This document shows positions 1 through 5,657 of a stretch of 6,115 nt of DNA, in pieces (position 1 is the stretch's first letter; every line of letters begins with the position of its first letter). Source of the stretch: Bacillota bacterium. GTDB taxonomy: Bacteria > Bacillota > Clostridia > DSM-8532. The notes beneath the pieces were generated by a model. That model was given only the letters and a program-made list of their open reading frames with translations, ran no database searches and had not been told where the DNA came from. The stretch is taken from positions 1-6,115 of the forward strand of contig JAEZBW010000061.1 of the NCBI GenBank assembly GCA_023426765.1, read 5' to 3'. A program made the position numbers and the translations under genes.

Positions 1-62
1 AGGAAAGAAAGAAGTACGGCTTAAAGAAGGCCAGAAGAGCTCCGCAGTTCTCAAAGAGATAA
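1..62 (+). CDS. rpsI: Ribosomal protein S9 (uS9), C-terminal end, partial
   Basis: Only the last 19 codons and the TAA stop (60-62) are in the window; the gene starts to the left. The frame beginning at base 3 reads ERKKYGLKKARRAPQFSKR, the strongly conserved basic tail of bacterial S9. In the family this tail reaches into the decoding centre of the 30S subunit and contacts P-site tRNA; the terminal Lys-Arg is present and intact. In bacteria rpsI normally closes the rplM-rpsI (L13-S9) operon, and the intrinsic terminator 15 bases downstream fits that. The fragment is short, but the motif is very distinctive, so the call is firm despite the truncation. Confidence 0.93.
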   Translation, partial: ERKKYGLKKARRAPQFSKR

Positions 63-77
63 TAACTACAAGTTGCA

Positions 78-112
78 AAATCTCTCAAACACTTGCGTTT
101 GGGAGATTTTTT
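78..112 (+). terminator. Intrinsic terminator after rpsI
   Basis: A 13-bp stem (78-90 with 97-109, one U-G wobble) closes a 6-nt loop (91-96) and runs into six T residues (107-112). The A-rich 5' flank means the stem partly includes the T tract. It lies just after the rpsI stop and should end the ribosomal-protein transcript, isolating it from uvrA. Confidence 0.9.
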
Positions 113-328
113 CATATCTGCGAATCCTGTTTAATGAGAGGCTGTTTTTTCGAGTGAATGAAATCAATAAAGATAGTATCCTGGACTGGAGTGCTCAAAG
201 GATATGACACCTATCTCGGGGTCCCCTCATTATGGCGGAGTGCCAATAGCCATGTCTGAGTAACTCAACAATATACCACCCAATAAATAAATACAAGTAA
301 AAAGACAAATTAAACTGTGAAATTTTAC
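113..328. other. Non-coding spacer between rpsI terminator and uvrA control region
   Basis: No coding sequence with a plausible start, ribosome binding site and family match was seen on either strand. A 6-bp inverted repeat, TATCCT (177-182) with AGGATA (199-204), and a short GGGGTCCCC palindrome (219-227) are visible. Neither is followed by a T tract, and neither matches a motif I recognise. The stretch becomes AT-rich from about 265 as it approaches the uvrA promoter. Confidence 0.5.
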
Positions 329-342
329 CGAACAAATGTTTG
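329..342 (+). promoter_or_regulatory. LexA (DinR) SOS operator upstream of uvrA
   Basis: CGAACAAATGTTTG matches the Gram-positive LexA consensus CGAAC-N4-GTTCG at all but one defined base (GTTTG instead of GTTCG). It overlaps the -35 region of the uvrA promoter, the expected place for a repressor. uvrA is a classical LexA target in Firmicutes, so position and gene identity support each other. Confidence 0.88.
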
Positions 343-367
343 CAATATTATACGAGTATGATATAAT
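340..367 (+). promoter_or_regulatory. uvrA promoter, extended -10 type
   Basis: A perfect TATAAT (362-367) is preceded by TG at 359-360, giving the extended -10 form TGATATAAT. The -35 is weak: TTGCAA at 340-345 with a 16-bp spacer, or TTTGCA at 339-344 with 17 bp. The -35 bases are shared with the LexA box. The predicted transcription start is near 374, leaving a leader of about 80 nt before the uvrA ATG. Confidence 0.8.
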
Positions 368-452
368 ATTGAAGGCATCATCCGGTGTGGGTGGCGCTGA
401 ATCCGGGAATAATGAAACTGGTTCATCTATTCCCCTTCCGGAGAGGGACTCA

Positions 453-3284
453 ATGAGAAACAACATTTATATCAAGGGTGCCTGTGAGCACAATCTGAAA
501 AACATCGATGTGGAAATCCCAAGGGATAAGCTGGTGGTCATCACCGGGCTCAGCGGGTCGGGAAAATCCTCGCTGGCCTTCGACACCATCTATGCCGAGG
601 GGCAAAGAAGGTATGTCGAGTCGTTATCGTCCTATGCCAGGCAGTTCCTTGGGCTGATGGAAAAGCCCGAGGTGGAATACATCGACGGTTTGTCCCCCGC
701 AATTTCCATCGATCAGAAGACAACCAGCCGCAACCCCCGTTCCACGGTGGGCACGGTGACCGAAATATATGACTATTACAGGCTGCTTTTTGCACGCATC
801 GGCATTCCCCACTGCCCCGAATGCGGCAAAGAGATCTCGCAGCAAACGGTCGATCAGATGGTCGACAACATCATGTCCATACCCGAAGGCACCCGCATCC
901 AGCTGCTGGCGCCTGTTGTCAGAGGCCGGAAAGGGGAATACAACAAGCTGATCCAGGACGCCCGGAAAAACGGGTATGTCCGGCTACGCGTAGATGGCGA
1001 AATCATGGACATCCAGGAGGAAATCAAGCTGGATAAAAATAAAAAGCATACCATTGAAATTGTCGTCGACCGGTTGGTCCTCCGTCCGGACATTCATAAA
1101 CGGCTCACCGATTCCATCGAAACCGTGCTTCATTTGTCCGGGGGCATCCTTGTGGTGGATGTGATCGGCGGGGAAGAGATGATGTTCAGCCAGAACTTTG
1201 CCTGCTCCGACTGCGGGATCAGCATCGAAGAGCTTACACCCCGCATGTTTTCCTTTAACAACCCATATGGTGCCTGCCCTTCGTGCAGCGGCCTGGGAAC
1301 CCTTTTAAAAATGGATCCCGATCTGGTCATTACAGACGGTACGAAATCCCTTGCCGAAGGCGCCATCAATGTGGGCGGGTGGAACTTCTCCAATGAGGAC
1401 GCATACAGCCACATGTATCTTGTGGGTCTTGCAAAGCATTACGGCTTCAGCATCGATACGCCGGTCGAACAGCTGCCGCAGGATGTCATCGACAAAATCC
1501 TGTATGGCACCAACGGCGAGAAAATCAAGATACAATATGAAAAGGAATATGGCAGCGGCACCTTCATGGCCCCTTTCGAAGGTGTTATCACCAGCATGGA
1601 GCGCCGTTACAAGGAAACAAAGTCCGACAGCGCGAAAGAATACTATGAAAGCTATATGAGTCAAACCCCCTGCCCGGACTGTCAGGGAAACCGCCTGAAA
1701 CGGGAAACTCTTGCGGTCACCGTCGGCGGGATGAATATCACGCAGGTGACCAAACTGTCGGTCACCGACAGCATTGATTTTTTTAACGCGCTGAAGCTGA
1801 CCGAGCGGGAAATGTTAATCGCACAGCAGATCATGAAGGAAATTCATGCCAGGCTGGGCTTCTTAAAAGATGTCGGCCTGGATTACCTTACGCTGTCCAG
1901 GGCCGCAGGCACTTTGTCAGGAGGAGAGGCCCAGCGCATCCGCCTGGCCACACAGATCGGCTCGGGCCTGATGGGCGTGCTGTATATTCTCGACGAACCC
2001 AGCATCGGCCTTCACCAAAGGGATAACGACCGTCTGCTGGCAACGTTGAAGCGCCTGAGGGATCTGGGCAATACGCTTTTGGTGGTCGAGCATGACGAGG
2101 ACACCATGCGCACTGCCGATCACATCATCGACATGGGCCCCGGTGCCGGTGTGCATGGCGGTTATATCATCGCCCAGGGAACCCTGGAAGATATCTTGAA
2201 TAACCCTGATTCCATCACAGGTCAGTACCTCAGCGGAACCAAATTTATTCCTGTTCCTGGCCAAAGGCGCATCCCCAACGGAAAGGTTCTGGAGGTTGTC
2301 GGGGCACACGAGAATAATCTGAAGAACATCAATGTACTCTTTCCATTAGGGTTGTTTATTTGCGTTACCGGTGTTTCGGGCTCGGGAAAAAGCTCTCTGG
2401 TGAACGAAATTTTATACAAAAAGCTGGCGTCAAAGCTTAACCGTGCCAAAACAAGGGCCGGTGCACACAAAGACATTCTCGGGCTGGAGCACCTGGACAA
2501 GGTGATCAATATCGACCAAAGCCCCATCGGCAGAACCCCGCGGTCCAATCCTGCCACCTATACAGGGGTTTTCGACCAAATCCGCACCCTCTTTGCATCC
2601 ACGAACGACGCCAAGGTAAGGGGCTATCAGCAGGGACGCTTCAGCTTCAACGTCAGGGGCGGGCGCTGCGAGGCTTGCAGCGGTGATGGTATCGTGAAAA
2701 TTGAAATGCATTTTCTGCCCGATGTTTATGTCCCCTGTGAAGTTTGTAAAGGGAAGCGGTATAACCGTGAGACCCTCGAGGTGAAATACAAAGGCAAGAA
2801 TATTGCCGATGTCCTCGACATGACCATCGATGAAGCCGTGGAATTTTTCAAAAATATTCCGTATATTCACAGAAAAATTGCAACCCTGCAGGAAGTAGGC
2901 CTGGGATATGTCAAGATGGGTCAGTCCTCCACAACACTGTCGGGCGGCGAAGCCCAAAGGGTGAAGCTGGCCACCGAGCTTTCCAAAAGGAGCACCGGGA
3001 AAACCATGTATATTCTCGACGAACCTACCACCGGCCTTCACGTTGCCGATGTCCACCGCCTGATCGAGGTGCTGCAGAAGCTGGTTGAGGGCGGCAATAC
3101 CATGGTGGTCATCGAGCACAACCTTGAAGTGATCAAAACCGCCGATTATGTCATCGATCTTGGTCCTGAGGGCGGAGACAGGGGCGGAACGGTCATCGCC
3201 ACGGGTACCCCCGAGGCTCTCGCGCAAAACCCGGTATCCTATACCGGCCAGTACCTGAAAAAATTAAAGGATTTAAACCTGTAA
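453..3284 (+). CDS. uvrA: UvrABC excision nuclease subunit A
   Basis: DNA-damage recognition ATPase of nucleotide excision repair. In the known pathway a UvrA dimer scans DNA with UvrB, loads UvrB at lesions and leaves before UvrC cuts. At 943 residues it has normal family length. Visible in order: Walker A GLSGSGKSS (32-40); first zinc module with C251, C254, C275 and C278; ABC signature LSGGEAQR (488-495) and Walker B ILDEP (512-516); second Walker A GVSGSGKSS (640-648); second zinc module with C739, C742, C762 and C765; second signature (829-836) and Walker B (854-858). All key residues are intact. The start at 453 is chosen because GGAGAGGG (440-447) lies 5 nt upstream and the protein then begins MRNNIYIKGA, as in homologues. 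An in-frame ATG at 336 adds 39 unrelated residues and lies upstream of the predicted transcription start. Expression is likely SOS-controlled by LexA. No uvrB or uvrC gene is adjacent, and I see no strong terminator after the stop. Confidence 0.98.
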   Translation: MRNNIYIKGACEHNLKNIDVEIPRDKLVVITGLSGSGKSSLAFDTIYAEGQRRYVESLSSYARQFLGLMEKPEVEYIDGLSPAISIDQKTTSRNPRSTVGTVTEIYDYYRLLFARIGIPHCPECGKEISQQTVDQMVDNIMSIPEGTRIQLLAPVVRGRKGEYNKLIQDARKNGYVRLRVDGEIMDIQEEIKLDKNKKHTIEIVVDRLVLRPDIHKRLTDSIETVLHLSGGILVVDVIGGEEMMFSQNFACSDCGISIEELTPRMFSFNNPYGACPSCSGLGTLLKMDPDLVITDGTKSLAEGAINVGGWNFSNEDAYSHMYLVGLAKHYGFSIDTPVEQLPQDVIDKILYGTNGEKIKIQYEKEYGSGTFMAPFEGVITSMERRYKETKSDSAKEYYESYMSQTPCPDCQGNRLKRETLAVTVGGMNITQVTKLSVTDSIDFFNALKLTEREMLIAQQIMKEIHARLGFLKDVGLDYLTLSRAAGTLSGGEAQRIRLATQIGSGLMGVLYILDEPSIGLHQRDNDRLLATLKRLRDLGNTLLVVEHDEDTMRTADHIIDMGPGAGVHGGYIIAQGTLEDILNNPDSITGQYLSGTKFIPVPGQRRIPNGKVLEVVGAHENNLKNINVLFPLGLFICVTGVSGSGKSSLVNEILYKKLASKLNRAKTRAGAHKDILGLEHLDKVINIDQSPIGRTPRSNPATYTGVFDQIRTLFASTNDAKVRGYQQGRFSFNVRGGRCEACSGDGIVKIEMHFLPDVYVPCEVCKGKRYNRETLEVKYKGKNIADVLDMTIDEAVEFFKNIPYIHRKIATLQEVGLGYVKMGQSSTTLSGGEAQRVKLATELSKRSTGKTMYILDEPTTGLHVADVHRLIEVLQKLVEGGNTMVVIEHNLEVIKTADYVIDLGPEGGDRGGTVIATGTPEALAQNPVSYTGQYLKKLKDLNL

Positions 3285-3289
3285 GCACA

Positions 3290-3394
3290 TTACTGTTTAC
3301 ACCCCGGTATAGTTAGCGGGTGATTTGTTACAGTTCACACTCCAGCAGAGCTAGCGTTACTGTTCACACCCTAGTAGAGCTAGCGGGTGATTTT
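3290..3394. repeat. Three imperfect tandem repeats downstream of uvrA
   Basis: Three direct copies lie head to tail: 3290-3327 (38 bp), 3328-3356 (29 bp) and 3357-3394 (38 bp). Each opens with TTAC(T/A)GTT(T/C)ACAC and continues to a (G/C)TTAGCG or GCTAGCG core. Copies 1 and 3 end GGGTGATTTG or GGGTGATTTT; copy 2 lacks these last 9 bases. Within copy 3, CACCCTAG (3367-3374) can pair with CTAG (3380-3383) and GGTG (3386-3389), making an 8-bp hairpin with a 2-nt bulge that is followed by a short T run. This may be the only transcript end after uvrA. No transposase is nearby. Arrays of short direct repeats occur at the ends of some transposons, so a transposon-end remnant is possible but unproven. 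Confidence 0.7.
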
Positions 3395-3413
3395 GAAAAA
3401 TTTTATCACATAC

Positions 3414-3442
3414 TTGAATGGAAGCAAAAAATGTGGTATAGT
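3414..3442 (+). promoter_or_regulatory. Sigma-A promoter for the ribU leader
   Basis: TTGAAT (3414-3419) and TATAGT (3437-3442) are separated by exactly 17 bp, and TGG precedes the -10, giving an extended -10. The predicted start of transcription is near 3449. This places the FMN riboswitch entirely within the 5' leader of ribU. TATCAC (3404-3409) and GTGATA (3441-3446) form an inverted pair around the promoter. Confidence 0.8.
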
Positions 3443-3446
3443 GATA

Positions 3447-3483
3447 TTTGGTGATAACAGCAGAATTGGTTTTTATCACCAAA
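3447..3483 (+). promoter_or_regulatory. 11-bp perfect hairpin at the 5' end of the ribU transcript
   Basis: TTTGGTGATAA (3447-3457) is perfectly complementary to 3473-3483, with a 15-nt loop. It begins at or within two bases of the predicted transcription start. It could be an RNA-stabilising 5' hairpin or a DNA operator. A second, mutually exclusive hairpin uses CCAAAA (3479-3484) with TTTTGG (3488-3493). I cannot assign a regulator. Confidence 0.55.
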
Positions 3484-3519
3484 AGCTTTTTGGGATGTTT
3501 GTGAATTGAATAGCGTTGT

Positions 3520-3642
3520 TTCTTCAGGGAGAGGTGTAATTCCTTACCGGCGGTAATCAGCCACAGGCTGAAAGCCCGCGAGCCCATTATGGGCAGATCC
3601 GGTTTAATTCCGGGGCCGACAGTACAGTCTGGATGGAAGAAG
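3520..3642 (+). promoter_or_regulatory. FMN riboswitch aptamer (RFN element)
   Basis: The conserved RFN blocks are present in order: CTTCAGGG at 3522-3529, TACCGGCGGTAAT at 3545-3557, AGCCCGCGAGC at 3572-3582, GCAGATCCGGT at 3593-3603, AATTCCGGGGCCGACAGT at 3606-3623, and GGATGGAAGAAG at 3631-3642. The P1 stem pairs TTCTTC (3520-3525) with GAAGAA (3636-3641). Variable hairpins CAGCC/GGCTG and GCCCA/TGGGC are also visible. The aptamer binds flavin mononucleotide. Its position ahead of a terminator and ribU indicates that FMN shuts down riboflavin uptake by premature termination. Confidence 0.97.
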
Positions 3643-3664
3643 AAGGTTATGTAACGTGCTTATT

Positions 3665-3699
3665 AGCCCTGAAGTATTTTTATTTCAGAGCTTTTTTTT
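3665..3699 (+). terminator. FMN-controlled terminator (riboswitch expression platform)
   Basis: AGC plus CTGAA (3665-3673) pairs with TTCAG plus GCT (3684-3692) around one C-A mismatch, followed by eight T residues (3692-3699). The 5' arm lies within CCCTGAAG (3667-3674), the exact reverse complement of CTTCAGGG (3522-3529) at the aptamer's 5' edge. Without FMN these two can pair and block the terminator; with FMN, P1 holds 3520-3525 and the terminator forms. A second run of six T residues follows at 3704-3709. Confidence 0.85.
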
Positions 3700-3785
3700 C
3701 TGCTTTTTTCATCTGAAAAGGGCGGGAAAGCACCAAAGGTTGATGCACCGGCTTCGGTCTCAGACTGAAGGAACACGAAAACTCA

Positions 3786-3814
3786 TTCACATAAATCACC
3801 TTGAATTATACAAT
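3786..3814 (+). promoter_or_regulatory. Possible second, riboswitch-independent ribU promoter
   Basis: TTCACA (3786-3791) and TACAAT (3809-3814) each match the sigma-A consensus at 5 of 6 bases and are 17 bp apart. The predicted start near 3821 lies downstream of the FMN terminator and 30-odd bases before the ribU start codon. This is based on motif match alone. Confidence 0.4.
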
Positions 3815-3854
3815 CGGGTATGCATTTTCCTGCGACACACTATGGGAGGGTATG

Positions 3855-4478
3855 ATGATGAATGAAGGTTTAACAACCGCAGCAAAGAATAAACAAAAAG
3901 TTTTCAGTACAAAGGCTATTGCGAAGATTGGAATTCTGTCTGCATTGGCAGCCTTGCTGATGCTGCTGGATTTTCCCCTGTTTTTTGCACCTTTCTTTTA
4001 CAAGTTGGATTTCAGCGAAGTGATGGTTTTATTAGGCGCTTTTTCAATGGGGCCCGTGGCTGGTATCATCATTGAAGCGATAAAAATACTGCTGAATTTC
4101 GTTCTGAATGGAACTGACACAGCGGGAATCGGGGAAATTTCGAACTTTCTTATCGGATGTTCATTTGTTGTACCGGCCGCAATCATTTACCAGCGCAACA
4201 AAGTCAGAAGCAGCGCCATCCTTGGGATGGTTGCAGGAACCATAGCGATGACCATCATCGGTGCGATCATGAACTATTATGTTCTTATCCCGGTATATTC
4301 GAAGTTTATGCCCCTTGATAAAATCATCGCATTGGGCACCGAAGTCAATCCAGCCATCACCACCATGGAAAGCCTGATTCTATTGGCAACGACGCCTTTT
4401 AATATCTTAAAAGGCATTGTTTCATCCATTATTGCTTTCCTCTTATACAAGAGGGTTTCGGGCTTGCTGCACAGTTGA
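3855..4478 (+). CDS. ribU: Riboflavin ECF transporter substrate-binding subunit RibU
   Basis: Membrane S component that binds riboflavin and works with a shared ECF module (EcfA, EcfA', EcfT) encoded elsewhere. The 207-residue product has normal family length and is very hydrophobic, consistent with the six-helix S-component fold. RibU-family features include KLDFSEV (50-56), followed by a glycine-rich helix ending in IIIEAIK; NGTDTAGIGE (85-94); and the closing PFNILKGIVSSIIAFLLYKR segment (181-200). Three in-frame ATGs at 3852, 3855 and 3858 follow GGGAGGG (3844-3850). From the GGAGG core the spacings are 2, 5 and 8 nt, so 3855 or 3858 is the true start. An in-frame TTG at 3801 is rejected for lack of a binding site and because it adds a non-homologous leader. 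Expression is controlled by the upstream FMN riboswitch. The gene appears monocistronic, although no terminator is visible after it. Confidence 0.95.
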   Translation: MMNEGLTTAAKNKQKVFSTKAIAKIGILSALAALLMLLDFPLFFAPFFYKLDFSEVMVLLGAFSMGPVAGIIIEAIKILLNFVLNGTDTAGIGEISNFLIGCSFVVPAAIIYQRNKVRSSAILGMVAGTIAMTIIGAIMNYYVLIPVYSKFMPLDKIIALGTEVNPAITTMESLILLATTPFNILKGIVSSIIAFLLYKRVSGLLHS

Positions 4479-4503
4479 CAAATGAAAAACGATTGGGCAG
4501 AAT
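4475..4503 (+). promoter_or_regulatory. Promoter overlapping the ribU stop codon
   Basis: A perfect TTGACA -35 (4475-4480) contains the ribU TGA stop (4476-4478). CAGAAT (4498-4503) follows at exactly 17 bp and matches the -10 consensus at 4 of 6 bases; AATAAT at 4501-4506 is an alternative at 20 bp. Transcription would start near 4510 and give a leader of about 230 nt before the thioesterase gene. Confidence 0.6.
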
Positions 4504-4507
4504 AATG

Positions 4508-4710
4508 GAAGAAGGTGTTTTCAGCACCCGTAACTAGCAGGTCGGGGCTTGTGGTATGTTCCAGTGGGTACGCATCTTATCGGACCACAATTCGTACAAG
4601 CGCTCGTTAAAATAATTAAACCGAATTTCCGAGTCGGCTTCTGACGGTATGAAAACCGTTCAGGAAATGCACTCGGTCCTTGTTTAGTCCCTGCCCGAAG
4701 GGACAGAAGC
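4508..4710 (+). ncRNA. Candidate structured RNA / 5' leader, family not recognised
   Basis: The gene-free stretch after ribU holds several complementary segments. H1 pairs GGTGT (4514-4518) with GCACC (4524-4528). H2 pairs TTGTGGT (4549-4555) with ACCACAA (4584-4590). An outer stem pairs CCGAGT (4629-4634) with ACTCGG (4671-4676) and encloses a roughly 10-bp bulged hairpin (4639-4648 with 4655-4665). A terminal hairpin pairs GTCCCT (4687-4692) with AGGGAC (4699-4704). The terminal loop CCCGA (4694-4698) is complementary to TCGGG (4542-4546), which would make a pseudoknot. No T tract follows, so it would read into the thioesterase gene as a leader. It does not fit the FMN, TPP, SAM, T-box or cobalamin patterns I know. 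It might belong to an existing clostridial RNA family that I cannot identify by eye. The pairings are seen in one sequence only, without covariation. Confidence 0.45.
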
Positions 4711-4740
4711 AGATAAAGTAAGTAATTACGGAGGAACTTT

Positions 4741-5256
4741 ATGGTTGAAAGCACACAACGGCCCTGTAAAACAGCTGCAGAGTCCATGACCGAAATGACC
4801 GAGCTGGTATTGCCCAATGACACAAATTTACTGGGTAACCTCTTGGGCGGGCGGCTGATGCATTGGATTGATATCGCCGGGGCCATTACCGCTTCCCGGC
4901 ATTCCAACTGCGTTGTCGCCACAGCTGCCCTCGACAGCCTGGATTTCAGGCATCCTGTCAGGGTGGGGGAAATGATACGCCTGAAAGCCAGGATTACCTG
5001 GGTTGGAAATACCTCCATGGAAGTTCGCGTGGACGTATATTGTGAGAATATGAGAACCGGTGCGACAATAAAATCGAACAAAGCGTATATCACCTTTGTA
5101 GCGCTGGATGATTCGGGAAAACCCGTTCAGGTGCCTTCGCTGTGCCTTGAAACCGAAGAGGAACGGAAGGAACACACTATGGCCGAACAACGGAGGGATA
5201 TGCGTCTTAAGAAGAAGTCCGGCCCCATCAGCGGGAATATACAGCAATTACCCTAA
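4741..5256 (+). CDS. Acyl-CoA thioesterase, single hotdog domain (YciA/ACOT-like)
   Basis: Predicted cytosolic enzyme hydrolysing acyl-CoA to free fatty acid and CoA; chain-length preference cannot be read from sequence. The 171-residue length fits a single hotdog domain, which normally works as an oligomer. Family features are the opening TEMTELVLPNDTNLLGNLLGG (17-37), with the Asn-rich segment ahead of the hotdog helix; HWIDIAGA (41-48), with D44 in the usual catalytic acidic position; the strand DSLDFRHPVRVGEMI (65-79); and KAYITFVALDDSGKPV (114-129). After about 135 a charged, lysine- and arginine-rich tail follows, which varies in the family. The start at 4741 has GGAGG (4730-4734) 6 nt upstream. 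An internal ATG at 4786 lacks a good site. The gene is probably expressed from the promoter at 4475-4503 through the structured leader. Confidence 0.92.
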   Translation: MVESTQRPCKTAAESMTEMTELVLPNDTNLLGNLLGGRLMHWIDIAGAITASRHSNCVVATAALDSLDFRHPVRVGEMIRLKARITWVGNTSMEVRVDVYCENMRTGATIKSNKAYITFVALDDSGKPVQVPSLCLETEEERKEHTMAEQRRDMRLKKKSGPISGNIQQLP

Positions 5257-5257
5257 C

Positions 5258-5278
5258 GAAGATACGAATGTTATCTTC
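5258..5278 (+). terminator. Hairpin after the thioesterase gene, possible weak terminator
   Basis: GAAGATA (5258-5264) pairs perfectly with TATCTTC (5272-5278) across a 7-nt loop, starting two bases after the stop codon. The following bases TGTTTAAA are a poor T tract, so termination may be partial and some transcription could continue into the next gene. Confidence 0.35.
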
Positions 5279-5363
5279 TGTTTAAAGGATGCTGGCATTT
5301 TCCGATATATACGATGAAGCCTTTAAGTTGAAATCGTGTACGAAGGAGAAGAGGTGTTCCGCA

Positions 5364-5651
5364 ATGACATTTTCGGTCAGTGTAAATAAAGAGAAAAGCA
5401 CAGATCCGGAATTTTCACTAAGTGTTTCCATATATGACGGCCCCGTATCGGTCACTAATGCTATCGTTGAAGTTTTAAGACTGCCCCCGAAGGTAAACTT
5501 CCGCTACCCTGATGAAATACTGGAAATTCTGCCCCAGATAGATCAAAAGAAGCTGGAGCTTGAAATTCTGAACAAAATTGTGGAGTACATCATGCAGATC
5601 TCCGATAAAAATGAAATTAAAACCAATTCGCTGTTCGGAAGAAAAGTGTGA
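5364..5651 (+). CDS. Hypothetical protein, 95 residues, family not recognised
   Basis: I do not recognise this protein. The start at 5364 is supported by GAGGTG (5351-5356) 7 nt upstream, within a purine-rich stretch; an in-frame ATG at 5289 has no usable binding site. The product has no signal peptide, membrane segment or cysteine. Residues 15-40 look like beta strands followed by a helix (FSLSVSIYDGP, then VTNAIVEVLRL). Residues 50-80 are rich in Leu, Ile, Glu and Lys and probably form two amphipathic helices, with a polar, basic tail to residue 95. A small soluble alpha/beta protein is likely. It lies 107 bp after the thioesterase gene on the same strand, with only a weak terminator between, so co-transcription is possible. 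Its stop is 6 bp from the stop of the convergent gene. Confidence 0.7.
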   Translation: MTFSVSVNKEKSTDPEFSLSVSIYDGPVSVTNAIVEVLRLPPKVNFRYPDEILEILPQIDQKKLELEILNKIVEYIMQISDKNEIKTNSLFGRKV

Positions 5652-5657
5652 AGGTTT

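Noticed and set aside
336..452. In-frame N-terminal extension of UvrA from the ATG at 336
   Set aside because: The ATG lies inside the LexA box and upstream of the predicted transcription start. The 39 extra residues do not resemble UvrA, and the ATG at 453 has its own strong ribosome binding site and gives the usual UvrA N-terminus.
2430..3227. Long minus-strand open frame (265 codons) opposite uvrA
   Set aside because: It is antisense to a highly conserved coding region. The translation does not resemble a known protein, and such frames commonly arise from the codon bias of the sense gene.
3290..3394. CRISPR array
   Set aside because: The three units are contiguous, unequal in length and diverged, with no spacers between them.
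3656..3865. 69-codon plus-strand open frame in the ribU leader
   Set aside because: It runs through the riboswitch terminator T tracts, has no binding site and overlaps the ribU start out of frame.
4534..4643. Open stretch in the leader reading protein-like text (GLWYVPVGTHLIGPQF and onward)
   Set aside because: It looks faintly protein-like, but it has no ATG or ribosome binding site, is under 40 codons and is bounded by stops. RNA structure is the better explanation; a decayed gene fragment cannot be fully excluded.
4629..4676. Group II intron domain V
   Set aside because: A bulged hairpin is present, but the conserved domain V sequence and bulge position are not matched, and no intron reverse transcriptase is nearby.
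4687..4704. Intrinsic terminator before the thioesterase gene
   Set aside because: The 6-bp GTCCCT/AGGGAC hairpin is followed by purine-rich sequence, not a T tract.
4521..5093. Minus-strand open frame of 190 codons across the leader and the thioesterase gene
   Set aside because: It overlaps the well-supported thioesterase gene for most of its length and shows no family resemblance.
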